Source: Anaerobaca sp035448545 (lineage in GTDB: Bacteria; Planctomycetota; Phycisphaerae; Sedimentisphaerales; Anaerobacaceae). From it: a DNA stretch of 64,000 bases. Position numbers and translations under genes: made by a program. The stretch lies in NCBI GenBank assembly GCA_035448545.1, contig DAOTJE010000024.1:1-64000 (forward strand). The letters run 5' to 3'. Positions 51,528 to 59,184 of the stretch are shown here, piece after piece. Position 1 is the stretch's first letter; each line of letters starts with the position of its first letter. The notes under the pieces were generated by a model. The model was not told the origin of the DNA and did no database searches. It worked only from the letters and a program-made list of their open reading frames with translations.

Positions 51528-51989
51528 TTCCGAGAGTGGGTGGGGCGGTCGCTCTGTGTCGCTTCGTGCGAGGCAGAGAGGAAAGTCCGAGCAGGAAGGG
51601 GACCCCCGACGCGAGATGTCGCGTTGGGCAGACCCAGGGCACGGTGGTGGCTAACGGCCACCGGGGGCGACCCCAGGGAAAGTGCCACAGAAAACACACG
51701 GCCGATGGCCCTTCGGGGCACAGGCAAAGGTGAAAAGGTGCGGCAAGAGCGCACCGCGACGGCGGCGACGTCGTCGGCAGGGTAAACCCCACCGCCTGCA
51801 AGACCAAGCAGCCGGTCGACTTCGGTCGCACTTGGCCCGAGTGTGAGTCCGCCGCAGGCGGCTCGGCCGGCGGGTAGGTCGCTTCCCGCCTCCGCGGGAG
51901 AGCCGGTCGGCAACGGCCGGTCCAGATAAATGATCGCCACCCGCCCTCGTGGCGGGTACAGAACTCGGCTTACAGACCCACTCTCGGAA
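51528..51989 (+). ncRNA. rnpB: RNase P RNA (bacterial class A-type)
   Basis: The ends pair: TTCCGAGAGTGGGT (51528-51541) with ACCCACTCTCGGAA (51976-51989), giving a 14-bp P1 stem. Conserved core: GAGGAAAGTCCGAGC at 51578-51592 (P4 strand), 'ACAGAAA' near 51697, the tRNA 3'-CCA-binding loop GGTAAACCCC near 51781, 'AGATAAATGATCGCC' near 51925, and ACAGAACTCGGCTTACAG near 51958-51975 (second P4 strand). It cleaves the 5' leader of pre-tRNA with the RnpA protein. About 460 nt is long for class A (350-420), mostly from extra variable stems (51840-51925). No gene is annotated on either strand here. Confidence 0.95.
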
Positions 51990-51997
51990 TGAGCCGT

Positions 51998-52260
51998 CTC
52001 CTGCAGGGACGAATCGGCATTTGCTCCTGCCGACGGCCAGGACCTTGAGGCGACTCAACCCGCCGACCTGCTTGTCCGCGGCGCAGTGGGCCGGGAGCAT
52101 CCGATCCCCCGCGAGGGTGATGGTGGTGGAGCCGGACCGTCCAGGGGCTGCGTTCGATGGAAGCGGGGCTCAGCGGGCTCGGTTCCCCGTGGATCAGGTC
52201 CGGCGAGCGCACCACGCGCATCTCATGGCCGTCGTGGGCCTCCAGATAGAAATCGTCCAC
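51998..52260 (-). pseudogene. frameshifted minus-strand gene remnant next to rnpB
   Basis: The minus strand from GTG 52260 reads with strong coding character ('DDFYLEAHDGHEMRVVRSPDLIHGEPSPLSPASIERSPWTV') until about 52125. It then continues in another frame ('TITLAGDRMLPAHCAADKQVGGLSRLKVLAVGR') until it meets the rnpB 3' end. An in-frame stop just before 52260 removes the N-terminus. I do not recognise the family. It is probably a decayed gene between rnpB and the polysaccharide-degradation operon. Confidence 0.4.
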
Positions 52261-52365
52261 CGGTCACGAACTATGGCTCCCCGGGTCTGTGGCGGATGCC
52301 TTGACCGGCAGAGGGGCATCGGGTATCTCTGGGCAGGACAACACCTCGACACGAAAAAGGAGAAC

Positions 52366-55257
52366 ATGGCCATGGGAAGCACGCGCATTTGGGGTGGTCC
52401 GCCTGGGGCGGGCTACGTTCGGTTCCTTGCAGTGGCTCTGGGTATGTATGCCTTTGCGGGCACCCTGCAGACGGCGGTCTGCGGCGGCGCTCCGCGCCGA
52501 ACCGAGAGCTTCAACGCGGATTGGCGGTTTGCCAAGGGTGAACAGGCCGAGAATGTCACGCAGTTGGATTTTGACGATTCGACGTGGCAGGCGGTGCGTC
52601 TGCCGCACGACTGGGCGATCGCCGGGCCGTTCAATCCGAGCGAGAACGGCTACGCGGGCAAACTGCCCTGGCGCGGGGTGGGGTGGTATCGCAAGACCTT
52701 CCGGCTCGACGAGGCCGACCAGGGCCGGCGGGTGTACCTCGATTTCGACGGTGTGATGGCCTTCCCCAAGGTGTACGTCAACGGGCAACTGGCCGGCGAA
52801 TGGGACTACGGCTACATGTCGTTTCGCGTCGATGCCACGCCGTATGTGAAGTTCGGCCAGATGAATGTGGTCGCGGTGCAGGCCGACACGCGCCAGCACG
52901 GCACGCGGTGGTATCCGGGCGCGGGGATTTATCGCAAGGTGACCATGACGGTCTGCGAGCCCATACATCTGGCACACTGGGGCACGTACGTGACCACGCC
53001 GCAGGTGAGGGACGACGCGGCCATGGTTCGCGTGCGATCGACGGTGGACAATCATCGGGATGCGGAGGCCAACGTGGCGATCGAGATCATCCTGCTCGAC
53101 CCGAATGGCAAAGCGGTCGCCTCCGGTAGGAGAGAAACCATCGTGCCGGCCGCCGGCGCGACGGAGGTGGATCAGACGTTCACGATCCAGGATCCCCAGC
53201 GATGGGATGTCGAACACCCGTATCTCTACACCGTCAAGACGATCGTCCGCGCCGAGAAGGCGATCACGGACATGGAAGACACGACGTTCGGCATCCGGAC
53301 GTTCGAATTCACACCCGACGATGGATTCCATCTGAACGGCCGACGGCTTCAGCTTTACGGCGTGAACCTGCACCACGACCACGGCCCGCTCGGCGCGGCG
53401 TTCTATCCCCGGGCGATGGAGCGACAACTGGAGATCATGCGCGAGATGGGCGTCAACGCCATCCGCACCAGTCACAATCCGCCGGCGCCGGAACTGCTGG
53501 CGCTGTGTGACCGGATGGGGTTCGTGGTGTGGGACGAGGCCTTCGACAAGTGGGATGGGACCGCCGACCGTGTTCGCGGCGAGCCGCCGTTGGAGGAGTT
53601 CGGCGAGCGCCAGCTTCGCAACATGGTGATGCGTGACCGCAACAGCCCGAGCGTCGTGGTCTGGTCGATCGGCAACGAAATCGGCACCGGCCGCGAGGGC
53701 GTGACGCCGGAGCGCGTGAAGTTCATGAGCGATTTCGTTCGCAAGTACGACCCGACGCGTCCGGTGGGGATGGGTTGTCATATTCCGGGCATGGTCGATC
53801 AGCCCAATTTCGATGCACTCGATCTGACCGGCTGGAATTACTCCCGCCGATACGCCAACTACCGGCAGAAGTATCCCGACAAACCTATCGTCTACAGTGA
53901 ATCGGCTTCGGCGCTCAGCACACGCGGGTTCTACGACCTGCCGCTGCCGAACCGCAAGAACCAGTACTCCGATCAGCTCCAGGTCGATTCATACGATCTC
54001 AACGCCGCCGACTGGTCCGACATCCCCGACGCTGAATTCAAGCTCATGGCTGACGATCGCTTCGTTGCCGGTGAGTTCGTGTGGACGGGGTTTGATTATC
54101 TGGGCGAGCCGACGCCATTCAGCCAGGAGGCGCGCAGCTCCTATTTCGGCATCGTCGATCTGTGCGGCATGCCGAAGGACCGATTCTACCTGTACCGCAG
54201 CTACTGGCGGCCGGAGACGACCACCGTCCATATCCTGCCCCACTGGAACTGGCCCGACCGCATCGGGCAGAACGTCCCGGTGTTCGTCTACACCAACGGC
54301 GACTCGGCCGAGCTGTTCCTCAACGGCAAGTCGCTCGGACGCCGGCAGAAGGGCGTGATCCCCGAACGGCCGGCCAACTTCGCCAAAGGCAGGGCGGCGA
54401 CGGCCAGCTCCAGCCAAGCCGGTCACGCGCCGGACGGCGCCAACGACGGCGCCCGAGACACCCGCTGGACGGCGGCCTCCGGGCAAGCCGAGCAATGGTG
54501 GCAGGTCGATTTGGGACAGGTCCAATCGATCAAGTACCTCGCGATCGAATTCGAGCGAGAAGAGAAACTGTACGGCTACGAGATCAAGGTCTCGTCCGAT
54601 GCGGCCGACTGGGAGACGATCGTGACCAAGCCGGCCAGCCGCGAGCCGCGCTGGGGCGGACCAAAGCAGATCTTCCACAGCGTGGACACGCAGGCCCGGT
54701 ACGTGCGGATCGAGTTCAACGAGACGCGCGAGAACGCGTGGGCCGCTGTGGCCGAGTTCGCTGCCTATCCGGCGCACTGCGACTCGGATTACTACGATGT
54801 GACCTACACATACCGGCTGCGCTGGAACGACGTCGGGTACGAGCCGGGCGAAGTGAAGGCCGTGGCGTACAAGGCGGGCAAGAAGATCGGCGAAGCGGTC
54901 ATGCGTACCGCGGGCGAGCCGGCCAGACTTCGCCTGACGCCTGACCGGACCCGATTGACCGCCACGGGCGATGACCTGGCATATGTGCTGGTCGAGGCGC
55001 TCGACGGGAAGGGGACGCTTTGCCCTCTGGCCGATAACCTCGTTCGGTTTGAGATCAGCGGCCCGGCGGAAATCGCCGGCATCGGCAACGGCAATCCGCT
55101 CTCGCTCGAACCGTTCCAGGATGACACTCACAAGTTGTTCCACGGCAAGGCCATGCTGATCCTCCGTACGGTCGAAGGACAGCTTGGCCGGATTCGTGTT
55201 ACCGCCCGCGCCGAAGGCCTCAAAGACGGCCGCGCGCAGCTACAGGCTCGACGATAA
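52366..55257 (+). CDS. secreted GH2-family glycoside hydrolase with a nested discoidin (CBM32-like) domain
   Basis: 963 aa from ATG 52366 (AAAAAGGAG just upstream; ATG 52372 is equally placed). A signal peptide ends near 'TAVCGGA'. Order: GH2 sugar-binding domain (about 45-210), Ig-like domain (210-320), TIM barrel with acid/base Glu 438 in 'WSIGNEIG' and nucleophile Glu 512 in 'VYSESASA', then a DUF4982 domain that starts at about 615. A discoidin/F5_F8 type C domain (about 675-800: 'DTRWTAAS', 'WWQVDLGQVQSIKYLAIEF', 'RYVRIEFNE') is inserted into the DUF4982 region, whose second half resumes at about 808, followed by a final Ig-like region. Beta-galactosidase activity is typical for this architecture. 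First gene of the operon. Confidence 0.92.
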   Translation: MAMGSTRIWGGPPGAGYVRFLAVALGMYAFAGTLQTAVCGGAPRRTESFNADWRFAKGEQAENVTQLDFDDSTWQAVRLPHDWAIAGPFNPSENGYAGKLPWRGVGWYRKTFRLDEADQGRRVYLDFDGVMAFPKVYVNGQLAGEWDYGYMSFRVDATPYVKFGQMNVVAVQADTRQHGTRWYPGAGIYRKVTMTVCEPIHLAHWGTYVTTPQVRDDAAMVRVRSTVDNHRDAEANVAIEIILLDPNGKAVASGRRETIVPAAGATEVDQTFTIQDPQRWDVEHPYLYTVKTIVRAEKAITDMEDTTFGIRTFEFTPDDGFHLNGRRLQLYGVNLHHDHGPLGAAFYPRAMERQLEIMREMGVNAIRTSHNPPAPELLALCDRMGFVVWDEAFDKWDGTADRVRGEPPLEEFGERQLRNMVMRDRNSPSVVVWSIGNEIGTGREGVTPERVKFMSDFVRKYDPTRPVGMGCHIPGMVDQPNFDALDLTGWNYSRRYANYRQKYPDKPIVYSESASALSTRGFYDLPLPNRKNQYSDQLQVDSYDLNAADWSDIPDAEFKLMADDRFVAGEFVWTGFDYLGEPTPFSQEARSSYFGIVDLCGMPKDRFYLYRSYWRPETTTVHILPHWNWPDRIGQNVPVFVYTNGDSAELFLNGKSLGRRQKGVIPERPANFAKGRAATASSSQAGHAPDGANDGARDTRWTAASGQAEQWWQVDLGQVQSIKYLAIEFEREEKLYGYEIKVSSDAADWETIVTKPASREPRWGGPKQIFHSVDTQARYVRIEFNETRENAWAAVAEFAAYPAHCDSDYYDVTYTYRLRWNDVGYEPGEVKAVAYKAGKKIGEAVMRTAGEPARLRLTPDRTRLTATGDDLAYVLVEALDGKGTLCPLADNLVRFEISGPAEIAGIGNGNPLSLEPFQDDTHKLFHGKAMLILRTVEGQLGRIRVTARAEGLKDGRAQLQARR

Positions 55258-55269
55258 GAAAGGGGGCAC

Positions 55270-57108
55270 ATGATGCCGACGACTGAAAATCACGAATACA
55301 GGTTGCGCCCTGCGGGGATGAGCGGCGCCGCAGTCCTGGTCCTGTTGGCACGGTTGTTTTCGGCCGGCACGGTCCTGGCTCTCGACCAGCCCCTGCAGGT
55401 CACCTTTCAGGGCCGCGTGTCGGAGCACAAGTGGACGCTGGAACAACTCGATCCGCAATGGCCTTCGGACTGGTCGCCCTACGAGTATCTGGTCCTGGAG
55501 ATGAGAGCGTCTTCGCCTCAGCGTTTCTCACTGTGGATCCACACCGCCGACGGGAAGCGCCGCGTGATGTTCCAGCCGCTCGGGCAGAACATCTGGCTCC
55601 GCGCCTCCGTCCCGCTCCAGTACTTCCGAGGCAGAGACCAGCGAGGAAACGACCTGGCTTCGGCCAACAATCGGCGGTGGGACTCGTTCTGGCTTTCGAC
55701 CTGGGGTCCGTTCGGCGACCTGAAGAGAGTCGAGGCGCTGAGCGTGGTGATGGACTACCCTCTGAACGCCCCGACGCTGGAGATTCGGTCCATCGAGCTG
55801 TCGAAAGAAGACCGGGGCTCGAAGTTCCTGGAGGCCGAGCCGTACGTTGATGAGTTCGGGCAATGGGCCCGCGGGAACTGGCCGCGCAAGATCGCCAGCC
55901 GCGAGCAGCTTCAGAAGGAACTGGAGCAGGAACAGAACGCGCTTGGCGGCAGCGACGAATTCGGCTACTGCGAATACGGCGGCTACAAGGCCACGAAGGC
56001 CAGGGCCACGGCCTTCTTCCGGGTCGAGCAAATCGACGGCAGGTGGTGGTTTGTGGACCCTCACGGCCATCTGTTCCTGTCAACCGGATCGAATTGCATC
56101 AGCACCGGCGGGCGTCGCGGCGGCGATGAGGCTCCTGAGCCCGGACGCCATCTCGTCGCGCAGCGCATGAGTGCCTGGGGCTTCAACACCGTCGGCAACT
56201 GGTCATGGTTCCGTGTTTCCGACGAGGCCGACCGCAAGGTATATGTCGTGACGTTCCGGGCGCCACGGGCGGAGCCGGCGTATCTGGGCATGCCCGACGT
56301 CCACTCGGAGGAATTCGCCCATCGTGTGGACGAGGCCGCCCGTCAGCAGTGCGCCTCGCTTAAGGACGATCCGTGGCTGCTCGGGTACTTCATCGGCAAC
56401 GAGCCGGCGTGGCCGGACCGGGAGAGCGAGGTTGTGGACCTGTTCCTCCACGGCCCGGACACCGCGACGAAGGCGAAACTCCAGGCCTTTCTGGCCGCCG
56501 GCGATACGCCGCAGCGCCGCGTGGAATTCGTCTATGGCATGTTCGAGAGATTTCTCTCGCTGATCGGCGACGCGATCAAGCGATACGATCCGAACCATCT
56601 GAATCTTGGTATTCGGTTTGGCAGATCGCCGCCGGAAGGCGTCATGCGCCTCGGCAGGAGTTTCGACGTGTGCAGCATCAATGTCTATGACTATGAGCCG
56701 ACGGCGCAGCTCAAACGCCTGTACGAAGCGACCGGCCGGCCGATCATGATCGGCGAGTTCCACTTCGGTGTGCCGGCCGACGGATTGGGCGCGGGCCTCG
56801 TCCAGACCGCCGACCAGATCGAGCGGGGCAAAGGCTACCGCTACTACGTGGAGCAGGCGGCGGCCCTGGCCTGTTTCGTGGGGGCGCACTGGTTCCAGTG
56901 GACCGACGAGCCAGTCCTCGGGCGGTTCGACGGTGAGAACTACAACATCGGCCTGGTCGATGTCACGAATCGTCCCTACGTCGAGCTGATCGAGGCCGCC
57001 AAAGCCACGCACCGTCGTCTGCACGATGTGCACGCCGACAAGGTGGCGCCCTTCGACCAGAGGCCCAAGGCCTCGGCCGCCGGGACGCCTCGCTCGCCCT
57101 GGAACTGA
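55270..57108 (+). CDS. secreted GH50-like glycoside hydrolase (agarase-related clan GH-A)
   Basis: 612 aa from ATG 55270, 12 bp after the GH2 gene. Signal sequence (about 17-38) is followed by a jelly-roll-like N-terminal domain (40-180) and a TIM barrel. GH50-type motifs: 'RWWFVDPHGHLFLSTGSNCI', 'WGFNTVGNWSW', acid/base Glu 378 in 'LLGYFIGNEPAW', 'DVCSINVYDYEP', nucleophile Glu 496 in 'PIMIGEFHFGVPADGLGAGL' and 'VGAHWFQWTDEPVLGRFDGENYNIGLVDVTNRPYVELIEA'. Classical GH50 enzymes are beta-agarases; the motif NEP instead of NEL and the pectin-type neighbours argue for a different galactan substrate. The C-terminal tail (about 30 residues) is disordered. Confidence 0.82.
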   Translation: MMPTTENHEYRLRPAGMSGAAVLVLLARLFSAGTVLALDQPLQVTFQGRVSEHKWTLEQLDPQWPSDWSPYEYLVLEMRASSPQRFSLWIHTADGKRRVMFQPLGQNIWLRASVPLQYFRGRDQRGNDLASANNRRWDSFWLSTWGPFGDLKRVEALSVVMDYPLNAPTLEIRSIELSKEDRGSKFLEAEPYVDEFGQWARGNWPRKIASREQLQKELEQEQNALGGSDEFGYCEYGGYKATKARATAFFRVEQIDGRWWFVDPHGHLFLSTGSNCISTGGRRGGDEAPEPGRHLVAQRMSAWGFNTVGNWSWFRVSDEADRKVYVVTFRAPRAEPAYLGMPDVHSEEFAHRVDEAARQQCASLKDDPWLLGYFIGNEPAWPDRESEVVDLFLHGPDTATKAKLQAFLAAGDTPQRRVEFVYGMFERFLSLIGDAIKRYDPNHLNLGIRFGRSPPEGVMRLGRSFDVCSINVYDYEPTAQLKRLYEATGRPIMIGEFHFGVPADGLGAGLVQTADQIERGKGYRYYVEQAAALACFVGAHWFQWTDEPVLGRFDGENYNIGLVDVTNRPYVELIEAAKATHRRLHDVHADKVAPFDQRPKASAAGTPRSPWN

Positions 57109-57141
57109 GCCATCACCGCTACGTTCACGAGGGTCTGCAAC

Positions 57142-57291
57142 GTGATTCAAAATGCGGTGATACTCTCGCTGGCACTTGTGCTGTGTGCGTCACTCGCTCG
57201 GGCACAGAATCCACCGGCCGGGCGGGGCCTGTCCAAGTGGAAGGGCTACGCGCATTACCCCATGACCAGTTACTACCTCGGAAGCAAGTGA
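57142..57291 (+). CDS. tiny secreted protein (49 aa) or truncated exported enzyme start
   Basis: GTG 57142 has GAGGG 7 nt upstream. The translation has a good signal peptide (MIQNAVILSLALVLCASLARA, cleavage near A|QNP) and then only 28 residues, ending 'KWKGYAHYPMTSYYLGSK'. It sits in the operon between the GH50-like and PL11 genes, 33 bp after one and 18 bp before the other. It could be a genuine small exported peptide or the stump of a larger exported protein whose body has been deleted. Confidence 0.5.
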   Translation: MIQNAVILSLALVLCASLARAQNPPAGRGLSKWKGYAHYPMTSYYLGSK

Positions 57292-57309
57292 GGCTGCAGG
57301 TATGACAGC

Positions 57310-59184
57310 ATGACGATACGACCGGTGTATGCAAGAGCAAGGTGGGCAGTTGCCACACTGGCGGTCCTGGCTCCGGCGGTGCACGCGCAGCGTCAGATGG
57401 AATGGCTCGATCGGGGCCTGGTTGCCGTCCAACGGAGCGATGGAACCGTCTACATTGGATGGCGCATGCTCGCAACCGAACCGGACTCCATCGCGTTCAA
57501 CGTCTACCGGGATGGCGTGCGTGTGAATGAGGCGCCGATCACGGATTCGACGAACTTCGTGGACGACCGAGGCTCCGGCGATGCGGTGTACACGGTCTGC
57601 GCCGTCATTGATGGCGCCGAGGCTGCGCCCTCGAAGCCGGCCACGGTCTGGAAACAGAACTATCTGACCATCCCTCTCCGGACGCCCGAGGGATACCGTC
57701 CGAACGACGCGTCCGTCGGCGACCTCGACGGGGACGGCGTGTACGAGATCGTGCTGCACCAGACGGGGCGCAGTCGGGACAATGCCTCTGGCGGCATGAC
57801 GGACCCGCCGATCCTCGAAGCCTATCGACTGGACGGGACGTTTCTCTGGCGGATCAATCTCGGCCGGAACATTCGCGAAGGCGCCCACTACACTCAGTTC
57901 ATGGTCTACGATCTTGACGGCGACGGCAGAGCCGAGGTCGCGTGCAAGACCGCCGACGGCACGCTCGATGGAACCGGCAAGGTCATCGGCGATCCGAACG
58001 CCAACTGGGTCAACCGCGACGGGAAGATCCTCGACGGCCCTGAGTTCTTCACGATCTTCGATGGGCAAACGGGTGCCGCTCTGGCGACCGCCGACTACAT
58101 TCCACCCCGAGGCGACGTCGGCGGCTGGGGCGGCGTCGGCGGCAACGGCAGCAACGACAGCAACGGCAATCGAGTGGATCGCATGCTCGCCTGCGTCGCC
58201 TGTCTGGATGGGAGCCGGCCGAGCGTGGTGATGTGCCGGGGCTACTACGGCCGGTCCGTACTGGCTGCCTGGGACTGGAGAGACGGCAGGCTCAGCTTGC
58301 GATGGGTCTTCGATTCGGCGACACCCGGACTGGAGAAGTATTCGGGGCAGGGCAATCACAACCTGACCGTCGCCGATGTGGACGCTGACGGCAGGGACGA
58401 AATCATCTACGGGTCGATGTGCGTGGACGACGGCGGGACCGGTTTGTATTCGACGGACCTGCGACATGGGGACGCCATGCACGTCAGCGATCTGGACCCG
58501 GCCAGAGGCGGACTCGAAGTGTGGGGCATCCACGAGAACGAAGTCGTGATACCGGGATACGAGAACGGGTTCGGCGCCGCCATGTTCGACGCCGGGACGG
58601 GGGCAGTTCTCTGGGGCAGGAGCCCAGGACGTGACGTCGGTCGATGCGTTGCGGCCGACATCGATCCCAGGCATCCCGGCGCCGAATGCTGGTGGAGCGC
58701 GTCGTCGGTCCTGTGCGATGCCAGGGGCCAGGAAATCGGGCCGCGACCCCGGTCGCAGAACTTCGTCGTCTGGTGGGACGGCGACCTGCTCCGCGAAACG
58801 CTCGACGGCATTCGCATCGCCAAGTGGGACTGGGAAAGCGGGGTTGAGGTCCCATTGCTGACCGCCGAGGGCTGCTCATCGAACAACGGGTCGAAGTCCA
58901 CGCCGGCCCTGAGCGCCGACCTGTTCGGCGACTGGCGGGAAGAGGTGATCTGGAGGACCCGCGACGGCAGAGAGCTGCGCGTCTATACCACGACGATCCC
59001 GACGGTGCACCGGTTCTATACCTTGATGCACGACCCGCAATACCGGCTGAGCATCGCCTGGCAGAACGTGGGCTATAACCAGCCGCCGCACGTCGGATTC
59101 TTCCTCGGCGCCGGCATGGCGTCGCCGCCCCGACCGAACATCCGACTTGTCGGCGAGGGCATAACACCAGGTGGGAGCAAATGA
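57310..59184 (+). CDS. secreted rhamnogalacturonan lyase (PL11)
   Basis: 624 aa, close to Bacillus YesW/YesX. A signal peptide (about 1-26) is followed by an FN3-like lead ('GLVAVQRSDGTVYIGWRMLATEPDSIAFNVYRDG') and the 8-bladed PL11 propeller with Ca-binding loops 'DLDGDGVYEIVL', 'DLDGDGRAEVACKTADGT', 'DVDADGRDEIIYGSM' and 'DLFGDWREEVIWR'. It cleaves the rhamnosyl-galacturonate backbone of pectin type I by beta-elimination. Catalytic-region motifs: 'GRNIREGAHYTQF', 'GNHNLTVADVD', 'MHVSDLDP'. Its stop overlaps the next start as ATGA. Confidence 0.94.
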   Translation: MTIRPVYARARWAVATLAVLAPAVHAQRQMEWLDRGLVAVQRSDGTVYIGWRMLATEPDSIAFNVYRDGVRVNEAPITDSTNFVDDRGSGDAVYTVCAVIDGAEAAPSKPATVWKQNYLTIPLRTPEGYRPNDASVGDLDGDGVYEIVLHQTGRSRDNASGGMTDPPILEAYRLDGTFLWRINLGRNIREGAHYTQFMVYDLDGDGRAEVACKTADGTLDGTGKVIGDPNANWVNRDGKILDGPEFFTIFDGQTGAALATADYIPPRGDVGGWGGVGGNGSNDSNGNRVDRMLACVACLDGSRPSVVMCRGYYGRSVLAAWDWRDGRLSLRWVFDSATPGLEKYSGQGNHNLTVADVDADGRDEIIYGSMCVDDGGTGLYSTDLRHGDAMHVSDLDPARGGLEVWGIHENEVVIPGYENGFGAAMFDAGTGAVLWGRSPGRDVGRCVAADIDPRHPGAECWWSASSVLCDARGQEIGPRPRSQNFVVWWDGDLLRETLDGIRIAKWDWESGVEVPLLTAEGCSSNNGSKSTPALSADLFGDWREEVIWRTRDGRELRVYTTTIPTVHRFYTLMHDPQYRLSIAWQNVGYNQPPHVGFFLGAGMASPPRPNIRLVGEGITPGGSK

